From assembly GCA_947396885.1 (NCBI GenBank), contig OX377206.1, positions 7,487,050-7,551,049 on the forward strand: a stretch of DNA of 64,000 bases. Direction: 5' to 3'. The notes under the pieces are model-generated. The model made no database searches. It was not told the origin of the DNA and saw only the letters and a program-made list of their open reading frames with translations. Source of the DNA: Heligmosomoides polygyrus polygyrus (taxonomy: Eukaryota > Nematoda > Chromadorea > Rhabditida > Heligmosomidae). Shown here piece after piece: positions 11,256-21,404 of this stretch (its first letter is position 1; each line of letters begins with the position of its first letter). The position numbers and the translations under genes were made by a program.

Positions 11256-11379
11256 GGCCTTTGATACACCATCGCTCACCGCGAGCGACGCCTAATTATC
11301 GATCGCGTTGCGCCGCCCGATCGATATGGGAGCATATCATTAATCATCGCTCGGGGTGAGCGATGGTATAACATAGGCC
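11256..11379. repeat. Palindromic PIF/Harbinger-like MITE
   Basis: Ends GGCCTTTGATACACCATCGC and GCGATGGTATAACATAGGCC are inverted copies; the inside has GAGCGACGCC and a CGATCGATATGGGAGC centre. Right flank is TAA, left flank TGT, so one target copy has mutated. Same family as 19313-19448 and 24420-24555. Confidence 0.75.
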
Positions 11380-11403
11380 TAAAATGCCGTCTGCCATCAC
11401 ATG

Positions 11404-11692
11404 ATGGGCGCGTGTAGCGCAGTCGAAGGTCATGCCGGCTGTCGCGTGCACCCAATACCAGGTTCCTGGTTTAGATTTCGCGCCCAGGTCAACTAATCTT
11501 TTCATCCCTCCAGGATCGGTGAATTGGTGCGAGACTTGTCTGGGAAGGATAAAGCGCTGACTTGTTCAGCGTCTAGCTACCGCAAGTACGAGTTGAAATC
11601 GCTTCCACGAGATCCCGTAGAAGTAAATAGAATGCGTGGCGCATCCTAAGAGGGGTTAAGTAACGCCGCCATTTACCCTTTATCCTTATCAC
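11404..11692 (+). repeat. tRNA-derived SINE copy
   Basis: Head GGCGCGTGTAGCGCAGTCG, body and CCTTTATCCTTA tail present. Confidence 0.8.
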
Positions 11693-11717
11693 ATGATTCC
11701 AAGAGTAGGGCTCAAAC

Positions 11718-11797
11718 CTCCAAACTTCTCTTGGACTCATTTTGCTGTAATGTGCTTCGCTGTCGGCGAAGCTGAAGCTGACGTCATCTGAAGACAT
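11718..11797 (-). CDS. Possible first exon of a minus-strand gene
   Basis: From ATG at 11797 the minus strand reads MSSDDVSFSFADSEAHYSKM... and reaches a possible donor GAG|GTTTGAG at 11717. Beyond that point it runs into the SINE, so an exon end here is sensible. An upstream in-frame ATG (11866) exists. The exon faces away from the plus-strand candidate starting at 11936, which would make 11800-11930 a shared promoter. No homology recognised; support is composition and splice logic only. Confidence 0.25.
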
Positions 11798-11935
11798 CGC
11801 GCTTGATGGGAGCGTCAAATAACGAGGCTTCGTACTCCTTTTCGATGGATTCCTCAGAAATTGCACTTCTTTTTACGTCGCGAACTCCGTGATGCGCCAT
11901 TGCGAAAAGCCGAGTGCACTCTTTTTCAGCCTAAA

Positions 11936-12615
11936 ATGGATCCCTTAGGAGTGGACCAAATTGACTTTTGCACAGGCTCCGAAAGCAACCTGCCCCGCAT
12001 GTGCAGCGAAGCGCTCAAGGCCACTCTCGCCAGTCTGAAAAAACGGACGTGTTCTCTTCAGGAGCTGCTGGCTGGTGAAATTGGCTGAAATTCGGGACGA
12101 CGATGATAGTGCAGCCTAATAATTTCCTCATTATCGGGTCTCTCACGGCATCTGCCTTGGTCTTCTCTCGCTTTCGGAGTCTCGCCCCATTGAGGTTACC
12201 CTCATTGATTGCTTTATTTGGTTTTGAGGCTATTGTTTCACTTAGGCCCCGTGCTCGCTGCTCTGGGCCTTCCCATAAGCGTCTAGTGCAGCTCAGGCTC
12301 AGGCTCAGGCTCAGGCTCAGCGGTCTCCACTTTCACATCCGGCCCCGATCGCTTAGCACAACGAGCCGGCCGCATTTTCGGCGCTCTTCGACCTTTTCGT
12401 CAGCGTCTCAGCCGCCTTAATAGACGTACGTTCTCCAGCGGCAGCTTGTTCTGCTCGTGATGCTTTGCAGCTTATTCTTCTCCTTGAATTTTATCAGAAA
12501 TCATCTCTTCGGCTCCTCTGCTAAAACAGTGGCAACGACCCGCGCTGCCTGCGAGAACGAAGATCCTAGCGGTCCTTAATGCTTCGCTTTATTGTCTTCC
12601 TTTCATATTCCAACA
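11936..12615 (+). CDS. Candidate two-exon gene, incomplete at 3' end
   Basis: A textbook acceptor (CTCTTTTTCAG, ending 11929) lies six bases before ATG 11936, as for an SL trans-splice site. Exon 1 (11936-12074) encodes MDPLGVDQIDFCTGSESNLP... and ...KRTCSLQELLAG, ending at a possible donor G|GTGAAAT. An acceptor TTGAATTTTATCAG ends at 12497. The following sequence is open in the matching phase (IISSAPLLKQWQRPALPART...) up to the SINE remnant at 12612, where the exon end is unclear. The intron would hold a GCTCAG microsatellite. No family recognised. Reading straight on from exon 1 instead gives a stop at 12086-12088. Confidence 0.3.
12291..12320. repeat. GCTCAG microsatellite
   Basis: Five tandem GCTCAG units inside a GC-rich stretch. 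Confidence 0.9.
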
Positions 12616-12810
12616 ATGGGCGTGTAAAGGCGTAACCGGTGGAGGCGTTGTTTGTCGTGTGCATTTCGCTTCAAGGCTCTCGTTTCGGATACTCCGCCTA
12701 GGCCAACAAGCCTTCATTTCCTACAAGGTCGACGAATTGCTACCTACCAGACTATGTACCATAGTTTAGAGTCCGGCTAGAGAAATTCGCAGTCGTTTGA
12801 ATATACGCAG
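12612..12810 (+). repeat. Degenerate SINE copy
   Basis: GGGCGTGTAAAGGCGTAACC, GTTTCGGATACTCCGCC, GGCCAACAAGCCTTC and GACGAATTGCTACC keep SINE order; the 3' third is lost. Confidence 0.55.
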
Positions 12811-13068
12811 AAAAACGTCGGCAATCAGTGCCTGGGCTACCAGAAGCGCTCCTGATATTTGGGACTCGTGTCATCGGAAGATAATCGGCCACTTAAGCGC
12901 CGGCTCTTCTATTCTGCTTCGCTGCAGCATTGCCACCTCTTCTTTCATTTTGAAAGATATGTACCTGATCGTTTGGAGGTGTTACAAGGACGTCTTGTTG
13001 CCATTAAAACTTGCGCCAGGTGGGGCTCGAACTTGCATCCTCTGTTTTGCGCTCCTTACCAAAACTAG
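12811..13068. other. Unassigned DNA with tRNA-like B box
   Basis: Mostly unassigned. GGTGGGGCTCGAACTTGC at 13018-13035 is a reversed T-arm-like motif, suggesting a minus-strand tRNA-derived repeat fragment. Confidence 0.35.
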
Positions 13069-13362
13069 GATAAGGATAAAGGATAAAGGAAGGCGTTACT
13101 CAATCCTTTTTGGGATGCTCCCCGCATTCTACTCCTGCGGGATGTCATGTAGGCTATTTGAATGCGTATTTGGCCATACAATGGCTTGCGGTGGCCAGTC
13201 GATGAACAAGTCAGCGCTTTATCCTTCTCAGACAAGTCTGGTACCAATTCACCGAACCCGGAGGGATGGAAGGCTTGGTTGGCCTGGGCGGGAAATCCGA
13301 ACCAGGAACCTGGTATCGGGTGCACGCGACAGTCGGCGCCTACTCCGACTGCGCTATCACCA
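13069..13362 (-). repeat. tRNA-derived SINE copy, minus strand
   Basis: Tail side GGATAAAGGATAAAGG at 13073, head side ACTCCGACTGCGCTATCACC at the right. Close to the consensus. Confidence 0.85.
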
Positions 13363-13489
13363 AACGTACGTTTAGAAAAGTTAGGACGAGTTCTATCTAC
13401 CTCGAGTCACCCATTTGGGCATTCGTTCAAGGAGTGGTAATAGCCATGGCATCATCTGTATCACCTCCATCATCTGTCGTCCGTTGATC

Positions 13490-13775
13490 ACCGCGTTGCT
13501 CGAGTGGGCGCCAGTAGCAGCGCACCTTGCCGCGTGCCAGAGTGCTCCAATCCTCCTCGCTCGAAGGACAAGAAGTGCGTCACATCGTTCATCAAGGGCT
13601 TTTACGAAGAAGTCCACATATACGTTTGTAGGCGTCCTGGTGTTTTCTTGACATCCCGCGGAATCCACTCGGTGACGGCTCTTCTCCATCGGGCTTCTGC
13701 GAAGCGCATTACGTTACCGCCCACCTAATTTTCGACGACTTGGCTCACGCGACAGCGCCTCTGACCTTGAAAAAA
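13490..13775 (-). pseudogene. RTE LINE 3' end fragment (C-terminal coding)
   Basis: The minus strand carries the C-terminal RTE signature: words corresponding to VDFFVKALDERCDAL, RARRIGALW and the IPRDVK-like segment around 13650. The same block occurs minus at 14165-14460 and plus at 63690-63960. It is not linked to an upstream RT here, so it is a 5'-truncated LINE insertion. Confidence 0.7.
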
Positions 13776-13847
13776 TAACGTTGTAAAGCCCATGATACGC
13801 AGCAGAGTGCTCGAGCCTTTTTGAATTATCCTTTTCTTCCGCAAAGT

Positions 13848-14165
13848 TCTGTTTACTACAGTGTTGAACTCTTTTCTGTAGTACGACACCGCGGCTGCCC
13901 GTAAAGCTCAATTCACCAGAACATGTCGCTTCATCACACGGGGAAAGTCACTACATTTCAAGCTCCCACCAGAATACCTCGTCCAGAGTAAGGAAGCGGA
14001 CAAACGTTGAAAACTGCATCACTTCAATGTCACCTCCGAAGCCGCGCACGGCAGTAAGCAGTAGGTGCTGTATCCCAGGGGTTTCCTCCCCTTTCTTCGC
14101 CATCCACGATTTTCGACGCTTCTTAACAAGGTCCAAGCGACTCCGAAGTTTGCCCGTGCCTGTCA
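13848..14165. repeat. Dispersed repeat, copy 1
   Basis: CTACAGTGTTGAACTC...GTAGTACGACACC at 13856 and AAGTCGCGCACGG-type words at 14015-14160 reappear in the same order at 15851-15918 and 16325-16442. The two halves of the second copy are separated by a SINE, which dates that insertion as later than the repeat. Confidence 0.5.
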
Positions 14166-14460
14166 CCTATCGACCCGTTGATCACCGACTCGCTGATCTC
14201 GAGCGGTCGCTAGCAGCGTCTCCGTTCGTCCTTGTCGCGTGTCAGAGTGCTCCAACGGGTCCTTCTCGTTTGTGGGACACGAAGAGCGTCATATCGTTCG
14301 TTCAGGGCTCCCACGAAGAAGTCCGACCAACGCGTTGGTGGGCGTCCTGGTGCTCTCTTGACATCCCGCGGAATCCACTCGGTGACGGCTCTCGTCTAGC
14401 GAATGTCTGCGTGGCCGACCCACCTAATTTTCGACGACTTGGCCCAAAGTCTCTGATCTA
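14165..14460 (-). pseudogene. RTE LINE 3' end fragment, second copy
   Basis: Same C-terminal block as 13490-13775 (GTTGATCACCG, GTGTCAGAGTGCTCCAAC, GACATCCCGCGGAATCCAC, CACCTAATTTTCGACGACTT) on the minus strand. The two copies are about 400 bp apart and in the same orientation, so local duplication is possible. Confidence 0.7.
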
Positions 14461-14490
14461 AAAAATAAATAAATAAAAGGCGCTATGGTA

Positions 14491-15377
14491 CCAGGCTGTC
14501 CAATAATTCCTGTCTGAAAATTTTTAAAATTCTATAATTTTCCTTAGAAGTGTTATAATATCAGGCAAGTGTAAAAACCTTCTAGAATGTTCTCCAGAGT
14601 TCCACGCTAGGGGTATATAAGGCGCAGTCGCCGCGTCTAGCTACCAGTGCAAGCTAAAATGGACCAAGGTCGAATTCGTACGTTCGTGTACTACGAGTGG
14701 CTGCTGGGCAACGACACGGGCACCGCGGTCGCCAACATCAGCAGAGCGTGCAAGGAGGATGCGGTGTCCCAACGCACAGTCAGGCGCTGGTTCAATCGTT
14801 TCGAGAGTGGCAACACCAGTCTCGAGGGCAGGGAACACCCGCTGAAGATCATGCTCTGCTGTTGGTGGGACGCCTAGGGCATCTGTACTTCGAGCTGCTC
14901 CCGCAAGGCAGGACGGTCACCGCATCCATCTACACCGATCAGCTCGAGAAACTAGCCGCCGCCATCCGAGAAAAGCGTCCGCGACGGGCCTCGGTCCACC
15001 TGCTGCACGACAACGCGCGCCCCCACGTGGCGTGGAGACCCAGCAGAAGTTGGCGACGCTCGGCTGGGAGACGGTTGCCCATACGCCGTATTCCCCGGAC
15101 CTCGCCCCCGCCGACTACCACTTGTTCTGTCCGCTGAAGCACCATTTGGCCGGAAGAAAATTCACCAACTACGACAACCTCAAATCCGACATCGCGGACT
15201 TCCTCGAGTCGCAGTCCCCGGAGTTCTGGGTGAAGGGCATCGGCGACCTGCCCAATCGGTGGGCCACTGTAGTGGATAACTGTGGTGATTATATTGTTGA
15301 TTAGACTTGTTTTTCAATGAAGTTGAAAAAAATTTAAAATGGTGAAATTTTCGGACAAGAATTATTGCACAGCCTGG
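14491..15377 (+). mobile_element. bandit-like mariner, internally deleted
   Basis: Terminal inverted repeats CCAGGCTGTCCAATAATTCC and GAATTATTGCACAGCCTGG, nearly perfect over about 33 bp, flanked by TA on both sides (14489-14490, 15378-15379). At 887 bp it is well short of the roughly 1.3 kb usual for mariner. A TATATAAGG at about 14617 precedes the transposase start. The name bandit (an Ancylostoma mariner) is from memory of the family and was not checked by alignment. Confidence 0.9.
14659..15304 (+). pseudogene. mariner transposase, broken
   Basis: ATG 14659 opens the N-terminal helix-turn-helix part (MDQGRIRTFVYYEWLLGND..., then SQRTVRRWFNRFESG). After GREHP the frame jumps to CCWWD, so the linker and first catalytic aspartate region (about 100 residues) are deleted. 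A frameshift gives GHLYFELLPQGRTVTASIY and LLHDNARPHVA, which holds the second aspartate. A second frameshift gives YSPDLAPADYHLF with the third aspartate (D,D34D type) and a C-terminus ending IVD. A DNA cut-and-paste enzyme in life; inactive here. Confidence 0.9.
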
Positions 15378-15379
15378 TA

Positions 15380-15850
15380 GTTGGGAGAGGAAGGGTGGGG
15401 GGGGGTCACCATGGCCTGCTGCGGCGGGCAGCCGCGCGAGTAGCTACATACAGCGAATGTGAATGCAGCCTTATCTTCACTTTTCGATTATAGATCCATG
15501 TTTTATCTGCTTTCGTATTGGGCAAGGGAGGGAACTCCAGGATGTAGGCAATTTTAGCACAGGCGCGTCACTCGAGCCACACCCTGGAGTCCCTTCCCTG
15601 CCTAAATCTCAGCGGAGGAGAGCACAGAACAGAGCTATAGCATTGCTTGTGTGTTTTCTTCACTATCAGTTCGTTATCGTTTCCTTTTTTCGTGTCTGTG
15701 ACACTTTTTGCAAGGTGACTCCCCCCCCCCCCCCCCAACTACCATGGAGCCAAATAAAAAAAAAGTGACCATGATAGACCACTTGATGCGAAAAAGAGTG
15801 GCACAAAGTCTTTTCAACAATGCTTTTCATCCGAAACATTTTCCCCACTT
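15380..15850. other. Unassigned DNA with poly-C tract
   Basis: Contains runs of G (15397) and 16 Cs (15721-15736). No supported gene. Confidence 0.35.
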
Positions 15851-16442
15851 CTTTACTACAGTGTTGAACTCTATTCTATAGTACGACACCTCGGTTGCCC
15901 CTAAAGCTTGATTCACTTGATATGCGCCAGCACGTGGCACGACTCTGCATGTCGCTTTACTCATCACTCAATTCCAAGCTGCTACCAGAAAACAAAAGGA
16001 TCAAGGACAAAGGCCGGCCTTACTCAATCACTTTTGGGATGCGTCACGCGTTCTACACAATCATGGAGGCGATTTAAATGTGTATTTGCTCATAAAATAA
16101 ATTGCGGTGGCCAGCTGATGAACACGGCGGCGCATTGTCCTTACGTCCGTACCAATTCACCGACACCGGAGGGATGGAAGGCTTGGTCGTCCTGGGCGGG
16201 AAATCCGAATCAGAACCTGGTATCGGGAGCAAGCGACAGCCGGCATCCCCTCCAATTGCGTCACACGCGCCCAAACCAAAAATACTCTTCCAGAATGGGG
16301 AGGTGGACCGTGATTTAAAACTGTATCATGTCAATGTCGAGTACGAAGTCGCGCACGGCGAAGGGTAGTAGGTGCTGAATCGCAGGGCTTTCGAGAGTAA
16401 GGTCCAAGCACCTCAGAAGCTTGTCTGTGCTCATTTTTTACC
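15851..16442. repeat. Dispersed repeat, copy 2, split by a SINE
   Basis: 15851-15990 and 16325-16442 match parts of 13848-14165; a minus-strand SINE sits between them. Confidence 0.5.
15993..16274 (-). repeat. tRNA-derived SINE copy, minus strand
   Basis: Tail AAGGATCAAGGACAAAGG left, head side TTGCGTCACACGCGCCC right. Some small deletions. Confidence 0.75.
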
Positions 16443-16452
16443 TACACTTTAA

Positions 16453-16579
16453 GGATCGTTTAGCATGCACGCGACACGTGACGCAATGTTACGGTATGTT
16501 CCCATATCGATTCTTCGCGTCGCGCGATCGATATGGGAGCTTAGCATAACAACGCGTTGTGTGCAAGCTAAACTATCCC
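16453..16579. repeat. Palindromic PIF/Harbinger-like MITE with TAA duplication
   Basis: Ends GGATCGTTTAGCATGCACGC and a matching GTGCAAGCTAAACTATCCC; centre CATATCGATTC...GATCGATATGGGAGC. Flanked by TAA at 16450-16452 and 16580-16582. Confidence 0.75.
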
Positions 16580-16582
16580 TAA

Positions 16583-17170
16583 CGGTGAGTCTGCTTTCCG
16601 GGCAAGATGCTAGCCCATTATACAACCAGTGCTTAAGTGCTCAAATATAAAATTCACGGCAATCTCATAGGGTTTAAGAGCGTTTGAAGAAGTCATCCCA
16701 AAGGCATTCCTTAGTTAAAGTCATGATGTGGGTCTTAGTTATTCCATCCATCCCTTTGATGTCACGGACGACTCCAAGGCGGTGATGCTGCGATGGACAA
16801 CGGCAGTAGTAGCACCACATGTAGTAGTCCCAGGAGGGGAGGCGTGAACGGAGATCTGAACGTCATCAAACCGCACCCTCTACATATGTGGACGCTATGC
16901 GGACTGCAAATCAGACGTCTAAGAAGTACAACGTCCGCTTTGTGCAACACATCGTTGTTGCATAACTAAACCTGTGGTCAGATAGCATTCAGAAGGAAGT
17001 GACACATTACTCTCCGGAGACCCTACTTTTTCCGGATTGGAGTTTAAAAGTTATGCTTAAAACCTATTCGACCTTAACATGGTGCGGATATTTTGAAACT
17101 ATCCAATAAAGTCTATAAACCGTTTAGTCCAATTATTAGACATCTACTCTAGACAAAAGCCCTGAGGATT
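16583..17170. other. Unassigned intergenic DNA
   Basis: No gene, RNA or repeat that I can support. Confidence 0.35.
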
Positions 17171-17182
17171 GTAGTAAACAAG

Positions 17183-17236
17183 TGCTCCGACACGCCTGTC
17201 GGCGTGACTCGCACTTGCGAGCTTCGCGCGACCTTA
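17183..17236 (-). repeat. Lone terminus of hairpin-ended element
   Basis: AAGTGCTCCGACACGCC, a GGCGTG partner, then GCACTTGCGAGCTTCGCGCG: the reverse complement of the element end seen at 56340-56391 and 59520-59567. The rest of the element is absent. Confidence 0.55.
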
Positions 17237-17289
17237 GAGACTCACTAAGCCAAGATCACTCACTTCAAGCAGCTGCTCTGATTGTGCAG

Positions 17290-17371
17290 CCTTCTGGGCA
17301 CCTTAGCAGTAAAAAGAGGTATTTGAAAACCTTAACAATTTCGAACCTTGGTCTACCTTCTTTAAGATCAG
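17290..17371 (+). CDS. Possible internal exon
   Basis: Bounded by CTGATTGTGCAG and donor G|GTGAGTAG. Open in phase 0 to 1, encoding PSGHLSSKKRYLKTLTISN and a further eight residues. No partner exon identified and no homology recognised. Confidence 0.25.
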
Positions 17372-17544
17372 GTGAGTAGTTCTTCTATATGAAGCCGTCC
17401 AGCACTCCCTCCCTCCATCCTCAATATCTCTTCAACGTCGGCACTATCTTCAGACAGTTTAGAAACGTAATTTATTTGCGTTAATCAGTGCTTTCGTCCT
17501 CAGACTGTTGTGGAGCACTGCTTCGGCCACAGTACCCGCATGTC

Positions 17545-17737
17545 TCCCGCCCCTCCCCCCCCCCCCCCACCCCGATCGGTTAAATCTGGAAGAAAACCAC
17601 CGGAGTGTCTCACCTCCCCCCCCCCATTCCCACCCCGATCGGCTAAAACTGGGAGAAAACCACCGGCGTGTCTTCCACCTCCCCCCCCCCCCCTCCTTCT
17701 TCATCCTGATCGGTTAAATCTGGGAGAAAACCACCGG
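17545..17737. repeat. Tandem repeat, about 65 bp x 3, with poly-C spacers
   Basis: Three units of GATCGGTTAAATCTGG...GAAAACCACCGG separated by long C runs of differing length. Confidence 0.85.
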
Positions 17738-17742
17738 TCAGG

Positions 17743-17937
17743 ACGTCGATTAGCCCCAAGGCCGAAGTTTCGAGCCGCTAGAACGACAACCCACAGAAAA
17801 CCGATAGTATTGATCGATATCGATTGGTCGACTTCCGATTCGGGTTCAGCGAGCTAGATTAGCCCCAGCGCTGAAGTTTCGTGCCGCTTGAACGACATCC
17901 GCAAAAATCGATAATTTTGATCGATATCGATTGTCTC
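17743..17937. repeat. Two-copy direct repeat
   Basis: GATTAGCCCCAAGGCCGAAG...TTGATCGATATCGATTG at 17748-17826 recurs with changes at 17858-17931. Each unit ends in a self-complementary GATCGATATCGAT block. Confidence 0.8.
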
Positions 17938-18710
17938 CCCTGCTGTGAAGGCCTTCCGTCGATGATCATCTAAATGCCCAGGCACGGTTGCCGACGTCTT
18001 CGGCACGTCTACGGCTCGCCATGCACGATCGCCGACATGTTCTGCTCGTCTACTGAGTCGCCAGGCGCGTAGAAGCCGTCTGGGTATTTTCCGCTAATTT
18101 CTTGCCTTAATTTGTGCCCCGTAGTTTCATCTGTTTTATGACTCATCCTCGATCGATAGTGTGACTCATCGCTTAGCGGATTATTATATAGTATGATATT
18201 AATAGTCCTTAAGGTCTTGTGCAGATTTCTATGAGGAATTCCAGATGGTTTCATAGGATTCTTTTCCATTCCCGCATCACACCAAAAGTTATAAGTTGCT
18301 TTATCTATTTTGAAGGTATCATCTTAGTTTCTGACACTTTTTTTATAATTTTAAGTTCGGGTAGACCTGAATTTTCTTCCGGAAAATGAAAAAAAAACTA
18401 AAATTTTGCCCGCAAAATGAGCGCTGCCATATTAGCTGACATCGAACAATAGACTCATGTTTAGAAAAAATTTATATTGCCAGCTACATAGCAATAGTAA
18501 CAACTGCTTAAACAGAGAATGCCACTCCGTCTTCGATTAGAGGGTCATCCACCTCTTGGCGTGAAATGAAGCGTGCGAATGGGCAACGATGACAAACGAC
18601 GTCATCAGGCGTCGGATTAATTAATGAGCGTTTGCTTCCGCGATACTCAATCAACCTCAATTTCACCAACATCTGACATTCCGTTCTGCGCTCTCCTATC
18701 CCTAAAAGTT
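17938..18710. other. Unassigned intergenic DNA
   Basis: AT-rich apart from 18000-18110. A minus-strand frame there (ends QNMSAIVHGEP, stop at 18009) is coding-like but has no convincing splice sites. Confidence 0.35.
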
Positions 18711-19630
18711 ATGGCTAAAGTCGAAGTACAGATCCGCAACTGCTTCTGCTGCGGTTTGTCGCTGGCCACTGAATTCGTCGCCCTTTATATTTTGATTCTC
18801 TATCCACTTCTCACGGAACTGGCTGGATGGGATTATCCGAGACGGCGAATAATGGCGACTCGTCCCACTTTCGAAGCTGCGAACTCGAAGCCCAGGAGAA
18901 ACTCGCTGCAGAAAACCGCAAGCTGACGTTCCATTGAGGACATACGTACGACAGTCGTTGTTGAAGATTCCACGACTAACCATTGTGAGGTTGGGCTCTA
19001 CACGGAGGAGCTCAAGTACGAAACAGAACCCCGGTACACCACCCTAGTGATGAACATCTTCATCTACGTGTGCGTTATTCTTGCGTCGATTCTGTTGCTC
19101 ATCGATCTGTCCAGCTAGAGCCAGTGGCTGCTGGTGCCGTGGATCATCATCATGGGCATCGACATCATCCGCGGCCTGTGCTGTTCATCTTCATCTACAG
19201 CTATGGTAATCTTGCTCGAATCGCCACTGGTATCTTCTTCTTCCTTGGACTGCAGTTTTTCCATGTTTCACTCTTGATGATCATCGTAGCCAAGTTTCAG
19301 TGCCATACATAAAGCCTTTGTCATACCATCGCTCACCCCGAGCGACGCCTAATGATATGCACCCATATCGATTCCATCACGCCGCCCGATCGATATGGGA
19401 GCATATCATTAGGCGTCGCTTGGGGTGAGCGATGGTATGACAAAGGCCTAACCGATGGCACGGAATCGTCGTCGATCCTTTGTACGATGCTCGGGGATAC
19501 CGCGGAGGACCCTCTTCCCCTATGCCTACTCACCGGACGGGACCCATACTTCCCGAAGCAGAGGGACTTCCGAGATTACGGTCGAGACCACCAGCAAGTC
19601 CCACACGACAACCACGGCTATCGCTACTAA
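18711..19630 (+). pseudogene. Intronless multi-transmembrane protein pseudogene, split by a MITE
   Basis: ATG 18711 opens MAKVEVQIRNCFCCGLSLAT, running into a first membrane helix (EFVALYILILYPLLTEL). After a frameshift another frame holds LEAQEKLAAENRKLT, then YTTLVMNIFIYVCVILASIL (helix 2). An in-frame TAG follows, then SQWLLVPWIIIMGIDIIRG (helix 3). A further frameshift gives helix 4 (GIFFFLGLQFFHVSLLMIIV). The hydrophilic tail (YFPKQRDFRDYGRDHQQVPH, stop at 19628) lies beyond a palindromic element at 19313-19448. The layout, a Cys-rich N-terminus and four helices, resembles LAPTM-like nematode membrane proteins, but that is inference. Several frameshifts, one stop and no introns over 900 bp point to a processed pseudogene. 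Confidence 0.55.
19313..19448. repeat. Palindromic PIF/Harbinger-like MITE with TAA duplication
   Basis: Near-perfect palindrome: AGCCTTTGTCATACCATCGC at one end and the complement at the other, GAGCGACGCCTAATGATATG inside, centre CCCATATCGATTCC...GATCGATATGGG. Flanked by TAA at 19310-19312 and 19449-19451. The left TAA acts as a stop codon for the pseudogene frame it interrupts. Confidence 0.9.
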
Positions 19631-19749
19631 TAGGTTCCGATCGTTCCTGTACAGTCCACCGATTCTCCTCCTTCCTCCACAGCTGTTCTTGCCCTCATCT
19701 TCGGAGCACTGCCATCACTGTTTGATTGATTATGTTGGTACACGCTCAA

Positions 19750-20337
19750 TGTAGATCAAATCATAGATAAATTGGATTCATTCAAAAGAATTGAATGCTA
19801 TGTTCTAACGCCAAATCCAGCAATTTTATTAGGATTTTGTTGGACAGAGCATTCAATATTTAAACATATGCTTTAAGAAAATCTCACAAAAACACAAAAA
19901 CAACAATCTCATCAGCATAAATATTCTAGGATTATAAAGAAGAAGGGCTAAGTTCAGCGAGAAATTACATACATGATATATAGTAGTAATATAAGACCTA
20001 CTTTCTTTACAAACCGAGCCCACGCAGAATTCCTGGATTTAAAAAGGAAATGTGATTGAAATGCTTCCACTCTACTCAAGGCAATGTAAAATGCATACTG
20101 ATGAATGGTTTATTAGCATTTTGTCTTGTCAGAGAACCACACTGTTCCACTGCCTATACGTTAAAATTTGTTGATTTATTGATTTATTCACGATGACGTG
20201 GAAAACGACTCGAATGGGAGTAAACTAAACAGAAGTCAAATTCACCACAAAGGAATCGAAAATTTTTGAATTAACGCTAGGGCTAGCACTAGCTAAAGCG
20301 TAGTTGCAGGTTGTTCCAGAACAAAAGCACGAGAAAA
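19750..20337. other. Unassigned AT-rich DNA
   Basis: No supported feature. Confidence 0.4.
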
Positions 20338-20338
20338 G

Positions 20339-20620
20339 GCGCGTGGTAGCACAATCGCATGAGGCGCCGACTATCACGTACACCAAATCCTAGATTTCTT
20401 GCGCAGTCTGACCAAGCCGTTCAATCGTCCGAGGCCGGGAATTTGCTGCCAGACCTGTCTGCAAAGGATAAAACACTGACTTGTCTATCGGCAGGCCACC
20501 TCAGATCATTGTATAGACTGAGGAGAGATTCAAACTGTCTCCACGACATCCTGTAGAGGTGGAATGCGCGGCGCACTCCAGAAAGAGTTAGGTTACCATG
20601 TTCCTTCTCCTGTTCTTTTG
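20339..20620 (+). repeat. tRNA-derived SINE copy, diverged
   Basis: GGCGCGTGGTAGCACAATCG head, body words GACCTGTCTGCAAAGGATAA and GTAGAGGTGGAATGCGCGGC. B box decayed. Confidence 0.65.
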
Positions 20621-20637
20621 AAGGACAAAAACCATCA

Positions 20638-20957
20638 TAAAGGATAAAAGGTAAAGGGTGGCGTTACTCAATTCTCTTTGGGATGCACCGAGTATTTTAC
20701 TTCTACAAGATGTCGGGGAGGCGATTTAAATGCGTATTTGGCCCACAAGGACTTGCAGTGGTCACCCGATGAACAAGTCAGTGATATGAGAAAACAGGGA
20801 ACATCCTTATCCTTATCCTTCCTAGACAAATCTGGCACCATATCACCGACCCCGGAGGGATGGAAGGCTTGGTTGACCTGGGCGATTAGTCCGAACCAGT
20901 AACCTGGTTTTAGGTGCACACTATAGCCAGCACCTCCTTCGACTGCGCTACATACGC
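20638..20957 (-). repeat. SINE copy, minus strand, with small insertion
   Basis: Head-to-head neighbour arrangement with later copies. About 25 extra bases (GATATGAGAAAACAGGGAAC) interrupt the body near 20790. Confidence 0.75.
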
Positions 20958-21088
20958 CAAACAAACAGCATATCCCGCATAAATGTGGGGAAAATGCAAG
21001 AATTCAGTTCCTTGTTTTCCCATTTTGTTATCTTCTGTACCGTATTGCACTACTTGTATGGATTTAAACATACAATAAATAAATAAAG

Positions 21089-21404
21089 AAGGATAAAGGA
21101 CGGCGTTATTCAATTCCCTTTGAGATGCGTCACGCATTCTACTTTTACGGGATGTTGTGGAGGCTATTTGAATGCGTATTCGGCATGCAATGACTTGCGT
21201 TGGCTAGCCGATGAACAAGTCAGTGCTCTATCGTTCCCAGACAAGTCTGGGAGATCTGGGAGATGAACAAGTCAGTGCTCTATCGTTCCCAGACAAGTCA
21301 GGGAGCAATTCACAGACCCGTGAGGGATTTAAGGCTTGGTTGGCCTGGGCGGGAAATCCGAACCAGGAACCTGGTATTGTGTGCACGCGACAGCCGGCGC
21401 CTCC
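21089..21404 (-). repeat. SINE copy, minus strand, head replaced
   Basis: Full tail and body, with an internal duplication: GATGAACAAGTCAGTGCTCT occurs at 21210 and again at 21262. The tRNA-like head stops at GGCGCCTCC and is replaced by the hairpin described next. Confidence 0.75.

Noticed and set aside
12797..13375. 192-codon frame
   Set aside because: Its second half is a reversed SINE and the first half lacks splice support.
18009..18150. Minus-strand coding-like frame ending VHGEP
   Set aside because: No acceptable acceptor or partner exon; composition alone is not enough.
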